Shown: positions 36,791 through 44,707 of the stretch, one piece after another
How positions within the stretch are numbered: the stretch's first letter is position 1
How the letters are laid out: the number at the start of each line of letters is the position of its first letter
Assembly: GCF_024746795.1 (NCBI RefSeq)
Contig: NZ_CP080524.1
Coordinates: 2,892,001-2,956,000, forward strand
Direction of reading: 5' to 3'
DNA length: 64,000 bases
Source: Mesorhizobium sp. AR10
Lineage (GTDB): Bacteria; Pseudomonadota; Alphaproteobacteria; Rhizobiales; Rhizobiaceae
Made by a program: the position numbers and the translations under genes
The notes under the pieces: generated by a model
What the model saw: only the letters and a program-made list of their open reading frames with translations
Told to the model about the DNA's origin: nothing
Database searches by the model: none

Positions 36791-38108
36791 TAGCCGACGC
36801 TCCCTTGCTCGCCAGATGCTGGTTGAGAGCCTGGCGGTAAATGGCATCGATCCGCTTGCCCATCCGCTTGGCGTCCCAGTTAGAAAGGTCCGTCGCTGCG
36901 GCACCTCGGACGAGGCAAGCCAGTTTTTCGCGATCCTCCACGAGGGCGGCAGTGGCGTCGGCCATGGCGCCCAAGTCGTCCGGGGGTGTGATCACGCCAT
37001 TGGTGCCTGGACGGAGCACTTCGCGAAGACCCGGCAGATCGCAAGCGACGCAAGGCTTGCCGCCGGCGAGATATTGCATGAGCACGCGGGGCAATCCCTC
37101 CCGTGTGGAACAGAGCAGGCAGAGATCCGCGAGTGCGATCAGCCGCTCGGGGTCGTTGCGATAACCGGCAAAGACCACTCGGCGTTGGAGCCCCAGCCGG
37201 TTGACTTGCGATTCGGCGATCGAGCGAAGCGGCCCGTCGCCTGCGAGCACGAGTACCGTGTCGGGTAAGCGGGCGGCGATTCTCTTGAAAACCTCTAGTA
37301 ATTCCGTGTGTCGCTTGCGTGGCTCGAATGCCGCAATCATCAAAAGGACAGGCGGGCGCGGCGCGTCCGGTGTCAAGCGCAACAACTCACGCCAATCGGC
37401 AGGCGGACTGGCGTTGCGAAAGCGTTCGAGATCGAATCCGGAATAGACGACATGATGTTTGTCAGCATGTCCCACTCCCGCGCTCATGCATAAGTCACGG
37501 ATGCCCTCGCTCACACTGATGAATGCACTGGTGACTGGCGCTGCCAATTTTTCCAAGGCGAGATAGGTGAGCCGCTCGGCGACGCCGACATTGACAAAAG
37601 GCACGATATGGACGCCATGAATGATCACTGGAACTCCCGCCGCCCATGCCGCGAAACGGCCGAGAATGCCTGCCTTGCTTGTGTGCGTATGCACGATGTC
37701 GGCATTCAAGGCGCGGAACCTCCGGGTAAGCGCCAACAATGCCCTCACGTCGGAGGCAGGCGAAATGGACCGGGTCAAGTCGGGGACGCCAATGAGTTCC
37801 ACCCGCGGGTCCACTTTAGCCATGATTTCCGGTTGGACCGCCTCGCCATGCAGCAGGAAAACATCATGTCCTCGTTGCGCGGCCCAATTGCAGGAATAGA
37901 CGGTATTCTCATCAGCACCGCCATTGATGAGACGAGTAATGACATGAGCGATACGCAGTCGATACGCCGCTTCAATTTTGCCTTCCGCATCCCGTGATTT
38001 CAAATCGCCGCTACCGGGCTCAATCCACTCGGTGGCGGCGCTGCCCCCCCGGCTGCGCTTGTGGTCTTCTGACCTCCCGACAACGGTGCTACTGCGTTGG
38101 AGTGACAT
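36756..38108 (-). CDS. Family 4 glycosyltransferase
   Basis: A 450-residue GT-B transferase from the ATG at 38108, which has GAGG seven bases upstream; the open frame to 38213 lacks support. Motifs: RIAHVITRLINGGADENT, DIVHTHTSKAGILGRFAAW, VIIHGVHIVPF, FISVSEGIRDL, LLMIAAFEPRKRHTELL, LAGDGPLRSIAE and STREGLPRVLMQYLAGGKPCVACDLPG. The HTHTSKAG and YSGFDLERF elements place it in the large WcaA/EpsD-like group of exopolysaccharide transferases. Its leader carries CRP-like site B. Confidence 0.92.
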   Translation of the reverse strand: MSLQRSSTVVGRSEDHKRSRGGSAATEWIEPGSGDLKSRDAEGKIEAAYRLRIAHVITRLINGGADENTVYSCNWAAQRGHDVFLLHGEAVQPEIMAKVDPRVELIGVPDLTRSISPASDVRALLALTRRFRALNADIVHTHTSKAGILGRFAAWAAGVPVIIHGVHIVPFVNVGVAERLTYLALEKLAAPVTSAFISVSEGIRDLCMSAGVGHADKHHVVYSGFDLERFRNASPPADWRELLRLTPDAPRPPVLLMIAAFEPRKRHTELLEVFKRIAARLPDTVLVLAGDGPLRSIAESQVNRLGLQRRVVFAGYRNDPERLIALADLCLLCSTREGLPRVLMQYLAGGKPCVACDLPGLREVLRPGTNGVITPPDDLGAMADATAALVEDREKLACLVRGAAATDLSNWDAKRMGKRIDAIYRQALNQHLASKGASARPPVRNLALPR

Positions 38109-38548
38109 GTCACGTCCTCGGTGAGGGCATGCCGTATGGGGACAAACCCTGACTCCTGGCGCACCCCGTCTCTCTTGGGTCGCACCTCTCCTATCCATAG
38201 GGACAGGTTCCAAACGGCTTTCAGTTGGTCAGATTTGATTTATGTTTTAGACGTCCCAGAGACGTGTCGCTGTTACCCCGGGCACAGCCGAGTGCCTATT
38301 CGTCGTATAGTTATGCGCGAATACTTTTTCTCCTTGCCGGGCTTGTGTGAAGTCGGACCGGAATCGTTCGAAGAGGCAGTCAAGGCGACGGAATGTGCCT
38401 CCTATATGAATTCTCTTCTGGATGTGACAACAACCGAGTTGGCTGTTCGTGATGTCCCGAACGCCCGCTCGCGATGTCCCCAGAGACCGACCCGATAAGC
38501 ATGCTGGCTTGGTTCGCCATAGCCGAAGCATGAAAGATAGGCCTGTGG
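38109..38548. other. Divergent intergenic region with duplicated leader, copy B
   Basis: About 440 bp separate two divergent family-4 transferases. The stretch 38120-38290 is clearly related to 41370-41515 in front of the WbaP-type gene: CATGCCGxAT, a GACAAxCCC string, CAACGGCTTxCAGTxGGTCA, TTTGATTTA and the palindrome all recur in order. No gene was found. Confidence 0.6.
38270..38287. promoter_or_regulatory. CRP/FNR-type palindrome, site B
   Basis: CTGTTACCCCGGGCACAG preceded by GTCG. It lies about 160 bp before the minus-strand transferase and 260 bp before the plus-strand one, in a leader duplicated at 41.4 kb. Confidence 0.65.
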
Positions 38549-39700
38549 ATGCGGCTTCTCTATATACATTCTGCACACGTCCCGGCGCTGGCCGCCAATG
38601 CGGTACAAGTCGCAAAGATGTGTCATGCATTTCGGGTTGCTGGTGCGGAGGTCCTAATAGCGCTTCCGCGCGCCTCCATGAATAGACAAGACCATTATGG
38701 AAAGATCGCGCGCGAATATGGATTGGACACCGAATTCCCATTCCGCGTTCTCCCCATACCCTTTTGGCCTGTGCCCGGCAGGGAGCTTTTTTTTGCGATG
38801 TTGGCGCTTTTTGCTGCCGTCTGGCTGCGGCCGCATGTCATTTTTACACGCTCGGCTACTGTAGCGCTTGTTTCTGCCGGACTTTTCGGGTTCACGACCG
38901 TTTTTGAGCTTCACGATCCGATTGGCAGTTTGAGCAGCCGTCAGCGTCAGCGACTTGCCAAACTGATAGGCCTAGAGGCATTCCTAATGCTGGTCGTGAC
39001 GACGCAACGTCTCCGCGACAACAGCATCTGCCTCTTTCCTCAACATGCGGGAAAATTCTTCATCGCGCCCAATGGCGCGGATCCGGTTCCGCCGAATGTG
39101 GAGAAATGCAGCCTCACCGGCACGTTCAAGGTTGGTTATGTCGGACATCTGTATAGAGGAAAGGGCATGGAGATAATAAGCGCTATTGCGTCTCGATGTG
39201 GCTGGGCGACATTTCATATCGTCGGAGGTACACCCGGTGATATAGGGTATTGGACATCGAAGCTGGCCCAATGCCCGAACATAGTGTTTCATGGCTACGT
39301 TCCTCACGCCGCGACATCTGCCTACTTGGCTGAAATGGACGTTGTACTCGCGCCCTATCTCAGAAATGTACAGGGCCAGGGCGGCGGTCGAAATATCGCT
39401 GAGGGAATGTCGCCGCTCAAGCTCTTCGAATATATGGCGCACGGAAAACCCATAGTAACCTCCGACCTGCCAGCTATCCGTGAAGTCTTGAGGGATAGCG
39501 TCAACAGCGTTCTGGTGTCGCCAGACAACCCGTCTGACTGGGTCAAGGCGCTTCAGCGCCTGCGCGAAAACGAGGTATTTCGGGATCAGATTGGTCTACG
39601 GGCGAAGGCGGACTTTCTGGCCAAGTATAGCCGCTTAGCACGCGCAACCAACATCCTAAAGGAAATCGAGAACCGAATGCCGTCGAGCGGAATTTTATAG
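38549..39700 (+). CDS. Family 4 glycosyltransferase
   Basis: A 383-residue GT-B transferase: MRLLYIHSAHVPALAANAVQ and VAKMCHAF at the start, a hydrophobic ELFFAMLALFAAVWLRPHVIF, FELHDPIGSL, VGYVGHLYRGKGMEII as the donor-domain opening, and PLKLFEYMAHGKPIVTSDLPAIREVL as the E-x7-E region. Base composition is a little lower in GC than in its neighbours. It is monocistronic, divergent from the transferase at 36756-38108 and convergent with the WbaP-type gene. Confidence 0.9.
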   Translation: MRLLYIHSAHVPALAANAVQVAKMCHAFRVAGAEVLIALPRASMNRQDHYGKIAREYGLDTEFPFRVLPIPFWPVPGRELFFAMLALFAAVWLRPHVIFTRSATVALVSAGLFGFTTVFELHDPIGSLSSRQRQRLAKLIGLEAFLMLVVTTQRLRDNSICLFPQHAGKFFIAPNGADPVPPNVEKCSLTGTFKVGYVGHLYRGKGMEIISAIASRCGWATFHIVGGTPGDIGYWTSKLAQCPNIVFHGYVPHAATSAYLAEMDVVLAPYLRNVQGQGGGRNIAEGMSPLKLFEYMAHGKPIVTSDLPAIREVLRDSVNSVLVSPDNPSDWVKALQRLRENEVFRDQIGLRAKADFLAKYSRLARATNILKEIENRMPSSGIL

Positions 39701-39917
39701 AGCAGCACAGTCCGTTAGCAGGCCCTTCCTAATCTTCCCACTCGGCGGCAAGAAGCTCACAAAGATCCAGCGACTGAACCGGTGCGACCAACTTTGAGGC
39801 TCGATGTACTCACTCGTGGGCGGGATCGCGCGCGCAACGCATCAAAATAAAAACTATCCGTTCAATCGGCCGGACGATTGGATTACAAACATTCCGCTTC
39901 TGAGAAGATGCTATACA

Positions 39918-41369
39918 TCAATAGACATCGCGATCCGAAAGCACCAGCAAAGCGGTTGTCCAGACTATTTTAAGATCGAGCCGCACGCTCCAGGACTTTA
40001 TGTACCAGAGATCATGCTCAACGCGTTTTTCCATCCTCCACAGCTCCTTCGTCTCCCCTCGGAAGCCGTTGATCTGAGCCCATCCTGTCAAACCGGGTTT
40101 TACACGATGGCGATAAGCATAGCTCTCAATAATCTTGCTGTAGGTATCGTCATGAGCGACGGCGTGGGGTCGCGGCCCTACCAGGGACATTTCTCCCCGA
40201 AGCACATTGAATAACTGTGGCAACTCATCGATGTTCGACCGGCGCAATATGCGGCCAAGTCGGGTAACTCGCCCGTCGTTGCGCTGAGCTTGGCGAATTT
40301 CCGTACCGTTCTCCTGCACGGTCATCGATCGGAACTTGTAAATATTGAATGGGTTGCCACAAAAACCCCGCCGCGCCTGCTGGAACAGCACTGGGCGACC
40401 GTTCTCGAGCGCTATGGCACATGCGACTACGGCCATCAACGGAAACAGGAACAGCAGTAGCAGTGATGCAAGAACAATGTCGAACAACCGCTTCAGCAAG
40501 CGTTCGGCAGGTCTCAAAGGCGCGCGCTGGACTTCGAAGGCTCGCTGCCAGCCGGTGTGCAGTGGAGATCCGGCCAGAATCTTATCTGTGTAGGCATCAG
40601 CGAACAGATAGATCGGCAGCGGGAGGCGGGACATTTCCTCCAGGATGCGTTCGATCAACTTCCGCTGGTCCCACGAGCAAAACAGATAAACTGCCCCATA
40701 TGGATCAAAGCGGAAAGCAGCCTGTGCAGCTGCGACGCTGGCAAGCACCGATTGTGCTGCGATCGTGCCATCGCGGTTCTCGATGTTCGAAACACCGCAA
40801 ACCGCGATGCCCTGTTGTCCGAGCTTGCTGATAATCCCCTGTTCCATTCCAGGAACGCCAGCGTAAAACAGATAGGCTGTGCGCAAGACGAGCTTCTCAG
40901 CGGCCAGAAGCCGTTTCAGCACACGCGCTAGAACCAGGTGGCCAGGCAGCAAGATTGGGAATCCGACTGCAAACGCCAGAGTCAAAGAGCCGCGCGAGAA
41001 CGTCGACGTGGTCTTCGTGAGAAAGGCGAGCCAGAGAATTGCACAGAAAACGAACAACCACCCGGTGAAGAGTGTTTTGATCACACGGCGATCATCCAGG
41101 ACGCCACTAACCTTGTAGGCGCCTCTGGCAGCCATGAATGCGACAAGCAATAGGCCGGCGGTGACGCTTAGATAAATCGTCTCCCAAATATCTGACGGGC
41201 TCACACCGAGGTGCCTATGATAGACCTCGTTTGACGCAAGGAGTATCGTCTGTGCAAGGAGGAAATCCGCAGTTGCAAGAAACACGCAAACTGCTCCCAC
41301 AGGAAGCCGTAACGGTTCGATGCTCCGCCTTAAGAACGCACTCGACGCCTGGGTTGGTGCATGCCGCAT
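39918..41369 (-). CDS. Polyprenyl-phosphate sugar-1-phosphate transferase (WbaP/ExoY family)
   Basis: A 483-residue enzyme that starts repeat-unit synthesis by moving a sugar-1-phosphate (often glucose or galactose) onto undecaprenyl phosphate. Four N-terminal membrane helices (about 20-160) and a soluble middle precede a reentrant helix (LLKRLFDIVLASLLLLFLFP) and the catalytic domain: VLFQQARRGFCGNPFNIYKFRSM, LRRSNIDELPQLFNVLRGEMSLVGPRPH and HRVKPGLTGWAQINGFRG. This is the long WbaP/WcaJ architecture; ExoY itself lacks the N-terminal helices. It is the only initiating transferase seen, so the whole Wzx/Wzy route should depend on it. Its leader holds CRP-like site C, shared with the divergent regulator gene. 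Confidence 0.93.
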   Translation of the reverse strand: MRHAPTQASSAFLRRSIEPLRLPVGAVCVFLATADFLLAQTILLASNEVYHRHLGVSPSDIWETIYLSVTAGLLLVAFMAARGAYKVSGVLDDRRVIKTLFTGWLFVFCAILWLAFLTKTTSTFSRGSLTLAFAVGFPILLPGHLVLARVLKRLLAAEKLVLRTAYLFYAGVPGMEQGIISKLGQQGIAVCGVSNIENRDGTIAAQSVLASVAAAQAAFRFDPYGAVYLFCSWDQRKLIERILEEMSRLPLPIYLFADAYTDKILAGSPLHTGWQRAFEVQRAPLRPAERLLKRLFDIVLASLLLLFLFPLMAVVACAIALENGRPVLFQQARRGFCGNPFNIYKFRSMTVQENGTEIRQAQRNDGRVTRLGRILRRSNIDELPQLFNVLRGEMSLVGPRPHAVAHDDTYSKIIESYAYRHRVKPGLTGWAQINGFRGETKELWRMEKRVEHDLWYIKSWSVRLDLKIVWTTALLVLSDRDVY

Positions 41370-41672
41370 AGAGACAAGCCCCCGAATCCTGTTGCGTCCC
41401 TTCTTGGGTTATGGCAGCACACGCCGTCCCATAAAAAGGGGGTTATCTCAACGGCTTCCAGTCGGTCAAATTTGATTTAAACTCTCTCATGTCGCTGTTA
41501 CCCTGGGCACAGAGGGGTCACTATTTTGGTGGTATCCTAATATGATAATGTGCTAATATTTCTGGCTTAGCGCGTTTGCGCGAGAACGGCCCGGAGTCGG
41601 GCTCGTTCTGGGTAGTCAAAGGCAATGCTTTAGGGACCGGGGCGCTTTACCCTTATCAAGGGGGCGGGAGCC
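41370..41672. other. Divergent promoter region, leader copy C
   Basis: It separates the initiating transferase (minus) from the Crp-family regulator (plus). It repeats the leader seen at 38.1-38.3 kb and contains palindrome C; a pair of CTAATAT strings lies nearer the regulator. No gene was seen. Confidence 0.6.
41495..41512. promoter_or_regulatory. CRP/FNR-type palindrome, site C
   Basis: CTGTTACCCTGGGCACAG preceded by GTCG, about 126 bp before the WbaP-type start and 160 bp before the Crp-family regulator start. On the minus strand, TTTGACC followed after 17 bases by ATAACC could be the -35/-10 pair, putting the site upstream of -35 as for an activator (inference). Confidence 0.65.
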
Positions 41673-42449
41673 ATGGCATTGAGTAGCGTTGAGGTTCGGG
41701 TCAAACAGCTCGATAAAATGCGCTTATTTCGGCTATTTGGGCAAGATATTCTTAATGAACTGGCGAAGGTGGCCATCCTACGAAGGATCCCTAAGAATAA
41801 AGTTCTTACTCACCTTGGTGACGTATCAAGTTATATTTACTACATAATTCAAGGAAAAATTCGGCTTAGTGCTCCACTTTCGGACGGTCGAGAATTCATC
41901 TTTTCCGATCTCGGTCCGGGTGACACTTTCGACCTGACTAGATTGTTCGTCACGCGACGCAGCAACGTGAACGCTGCTTCAGTTGTGGACAGCGACTTGG
42001 TGCAAATCGAAGTAGCTTTCATGACTAGGGTCTTCGACAAACACCCCGATCTCGCACTAAAGGTGATCCCGTATTTGTGCGAAGCAACGCATGACGCGCA
42101 AGAGCGAGTGATCCACAGTGCGGCCAGTGCCCTATCCACTCGATTGGCGAGCACGGTCTTGCGATTGACAGAGAGGCCGCACAGCATGGCTACCGTGGAT
42201 AGAGCTCGGAGCATCCACATTTCGCAGACCGACCTCGCGGCAATGGTCCCGGCTTCTCGAGCGAAGGTGAATCGGTGCCTGAGAGAATGGGAACGGCGGC
42301 ATCTGACCCAATACGACCACGGCTCGCTGACGATCCTCAATCGCGCCGCGTTAGAGTCTGTTGCTCTTGGCGAGATCGCCTTTGATCGTTCGATGGTGCA
42401 TATCCCACGTGCTCAGGCATCTCCATGGCATGCTCCGGGGAGACAATAA
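41673..42449 (+). CDS. Crp/Fnr-family transcriptional regulator
   Basis: A 258-residue two-domain regulator. The N-terminal effector domain (about 20-140) has IPKNKVLTHLGDVSSYIYYIIQGKIRL and DLGPGDTFDL, a cyclic-nucleotide-binding-type jelly roll. The C-terminal winged helix has STRLASTVLRLTER and ISQTDLAAMVPASRAKVNRCLREWERR as recognition region. No N-terminal cysteine cluster is present, so it is not an oxygen-sensing Fnr. A GGGAG ribosome-binding site precedes the ATG. It lies next to site C and is the obvious candidate to bind the four palindromes of the polysaccharide locus. The effector is unknown. Confidence 0.9.
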   Translation: MALSSVEVRVKQLDKMRLFRLFGQDILNELAKVAILRRIPKNKVLTHLGDVSSYIYYIIQGKIRLSAPLSDGREFIFSDLGPGDTFDLTRLFVTRRSNVNAASVVDSDLVQIEVAFMTRVFDKHPDLALKVIPYLCEATHDAQERVIHSAASALSTRLASTVLRLTERPHSMATVDRARSIHISQTDLAAMVPASRAKVNRCLREWERRHLTQYDHGSLTILNRAALESVALGEIAFDRSMVHIPRAQASPWHAPGRQ

Positions 42450-42703
42450 ACCGAAGTGGTGCCGGACGTTCTCGCGTCCCTCGGTAGAGCCCTTTTCGTC
42501 GGCGTCGTAAGTCGCCGCACCGGACAAATGCGCCTTCTCACTGTATCGCTTCGGCGTGCGGCTCCTCGTCGACGCCGAGGAGATCTGGCCGGGGTTCCGG
42601 CCGATCCTGGCGCGTCGGGCTAATCGCCGGTGAATTCATCCGCAACGCCGCGCGCCATGGGCCGGCCGCCATCTGGGTTTCGATCGCGAAGGCCTTGGCT
42701 GAG

Positions 42704-43366
42704 TCAGTTGCGAGGTGGTCGAGAACTAAAGGAGGGCGTTGTGATCTCCGAAGAAGCAGAGGGGCCTTCGCCGAAGCAGTCTCCGGGCGGAAGACGCTCC
42801 AGTTCCGTCTCGCGGGCGCCCTCGCGCCGCTTTACCGCCACGACTCCGCTGCGCACAATCATGAGTGACTTCAGCACTTCCCCCTGCTCAGCGAGGGTCT
42901 CGCCTTTTCGGAAGGTCCGGCGCGTCATCGTCGAAGCGAGCGCTTCCTTCTCGTCCTCGGTCAGCGAGGCAAACAGCGGAATCGCGTCCAGAAGCCGCCG
43001 GGGCGTAGTGTGAAAGCCGAACGGCACCTCGACCGCGTTCGGTTCCGGGGATGCTGGGCCAGCAGTTCCCAAAGGTGCGGCAAGAGCGAGTCCGGCCGCC
43101 TTGGCATGACGAAAGATCAGGTCGAAGAGCTCGCTCTTCGCTTTGGCGGCGAGGGCTCTGTCCGCGACACTGAAAGCAAGCTCAAGTTCCACGGCGCCTC
43201 CCTCCAACGATACGGTTTGTACGCTCGGCTCCGGATGCGCCAGGATCGAATTGCTGCTGAGCAGCACCGAGCGCATGACATCAGCCATCGTGGATGGCGC
43301 GGTGTTTGGCCGGAAACGCACCTTGACCGTCAGCCGTGGCTCCGCTCGGGACTGCTGAGATTGGTC
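42704..43366 (-). pseudogene. C-terminal part of a mechanosensitive channel with cyclic-nucleotide-binding domain
   Basis: This frame (LTVKVRFRPNTAPSTMADVM onward) continues the MscS-type channel of the next entry after a one-base loss: GGCCTGACG has become GGCTGACG at about 43333. It holds the end of the MscS domain and a cyclic-nucleotide-binding-like domain (AIPLFASLTEDEKEALASTM..FRKGETLAEQGEVLKSLMIVRSGVV..LPPGDCFGEG). It ends early at a PSFSSRPPRN tail, so the binding domain also appears cut off. Whole channels of this build gate on membrane tension and may respond to nucleotides; this one is probably inactive. Confidence 0.72.
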
Positions 43367-44466
43367 AGCCTTGCTTTCGCAAGGTCGCTGTTGGGGACAA
43401 TCACCAGGTCGTTGGTCTCTGTCACAAGACGGGTGGATCGCCAATTCGTGTCGACGACCTTGCCTTCGATGCCGTTGCTCAGCACCAGCCAGTCGCCGAT
43501 CCCGTACGGCTTGGCAAGATTGAGTGCTATGCCCGAAAAAACGTCGCCCAGCGTGCTCTGCAAGGCCAGGCCAAGGACAATGGCGACCGCGCCGGATGTG
43601 GCGATCAGCGTCCCGACGGGAGCGTCGAAGACGTAGGCGATGATCGAGAGGCCCGCCGCGACATAGATGATGCCCACAACAAGGTCTTGCAGGAGGCGTC
43701 CCTCGCGGGGCTTTTGTTCAAGGACGAGGAAGACGCGGACCACGCCAATCAGCGACCATGCGGCATTGATACACCAGATCACCTTGATGATGTCGAGGAA
43801 TACGCGCTCCACCTCGGAGATGTCGGCCGAGCCGACCGCATACGGGATGATCCCGTGATAGAGCAGCAGCGCCGTAAGCGCCAAAAAGAATGCCAGCTGA
43901 CCGACAAGGCGCAGCGTCGGCCGACCGCGAAGCAGGATGCGCGTAACCAGTGCGCCGATCGCCGCGAGCACGCCGGTCTGGACGGTGGGATCCGCGATGA
44001 CGTCGGCTAGGTTGGCGTAGGTAACCATGGGATTGGGAGCCACATATTGTTCAACGACAAGGGGACCAGGTGTGAAGGCCCAGCTGTGCCGGCCTGCCTT
44101 GAGGTCGGCGACGGCGGCTGAGACTGCCGCCCGAAGGGGATTGGACGTCATGGTGCGGGCGGCGAAGACCTGCTTGTTGAAGAAGACGGTCACATGCGGC
44201 AGCCGCCCGCGCGCGAGGTCCCGCTCAAGATGTTCAGGAATGTATACGGAGGCGACAGCCTTGCCTGAACGCACCACGGCCTCGGCCTCGCAAAGTTTGC
44301 GGCAGCGCATCGTTACCCTGATCCCGGGCGCCGAACAGATTGCATCGACGAAGCCGCCGGACTCTGCCGATCTGTCTTGATCCACCACCTCGACGGGAAG
44401 GTCGCGCACGATTGCCCTACTGAGCATGGCGCGCACGGCCCCCGGTTCAGCCATCAGGGTTTGCAA
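43330..44466 (-). CDS. Chimeric frame: ABC-2 permease N-terminus joined to MscS channel core
   Basis: A 378-residue frame. Residues about 15-150 (VRDLPVEVVDQDRS, AVASVYIPEHLERDLARG, VTVFFNKQ, GPLVVEQYVAPNP) match the periplasmic part of ABC-2 exporters of the YhhJ type, but the preceding transmembrane helix and everything after are missing. From about residue 148 (MVTYANLADVI) it becomes an MscS channel: membrane helices, then VGTLIATSGAVAIVLGLALQ, TLGDVFSGIAL and IGDWLVLSNGIEGKVVDTNWR. The true channel start may be the ATG at 44028. The frame stops (SPERSHG) at the frameshift described in the previous entry. It looks like a deletion joint plus a frameshift, so function is doubtful. Confidence 0.7.
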   Translation of the reverse strand: MQTLMAEPGAVRAMLSRAIVRDLPVEVVDQDRSAESGGFVDAICSAPGIRVTMRCRKLCEAEAVVRSGKAVASVYIPEHLERDLARGRLPHVTVFFNKQVFAARTMTSNPLRAAVSAAVADLKAGRHSWAFTPGPLVVEQYVAPNPMVTYANLADVIADPTVQTGVLAAIGALVTRILLRGRPTLRLVGQLAFFLALTALLLYHGIIPYAVGSADISEVERVFLDIIKVIWCINAAWSLIGVVRVFLVLEQKPREGRLLQDLVVGIIYVAAGLSIIAYVFDAPVGTLIATSGAVAIVLGLALQSTLGDVFSGIALNLAKPYGIGDWLVLSNGIEGKVVDTNWRSTRLVTETNDLVIVPNSDLAKARLTNLSSPERSHG

Positions 44467-44707
44467 TGCTGCCGCTGTGTTCGATCACAGCCACGATCCG
44501 GCAATCATCCTCGGCAAGGAATTTGGCGGCATGGCAGCTGACGCTAACGTCGTTGTCATTGGCAAGAGCACGCTACTCTCCGGGAACAGGAGTCGCGGCC
44601 GCGGCTGGGAAGGAAACGAACTCCTCCAATTGCTTGTCAAACGCTTAGCAGCGGTCCGCGGCAACCTATAGTCCTTGAACGCCGGGCCGAATTCGGGCCC
44701 AGTGAGA

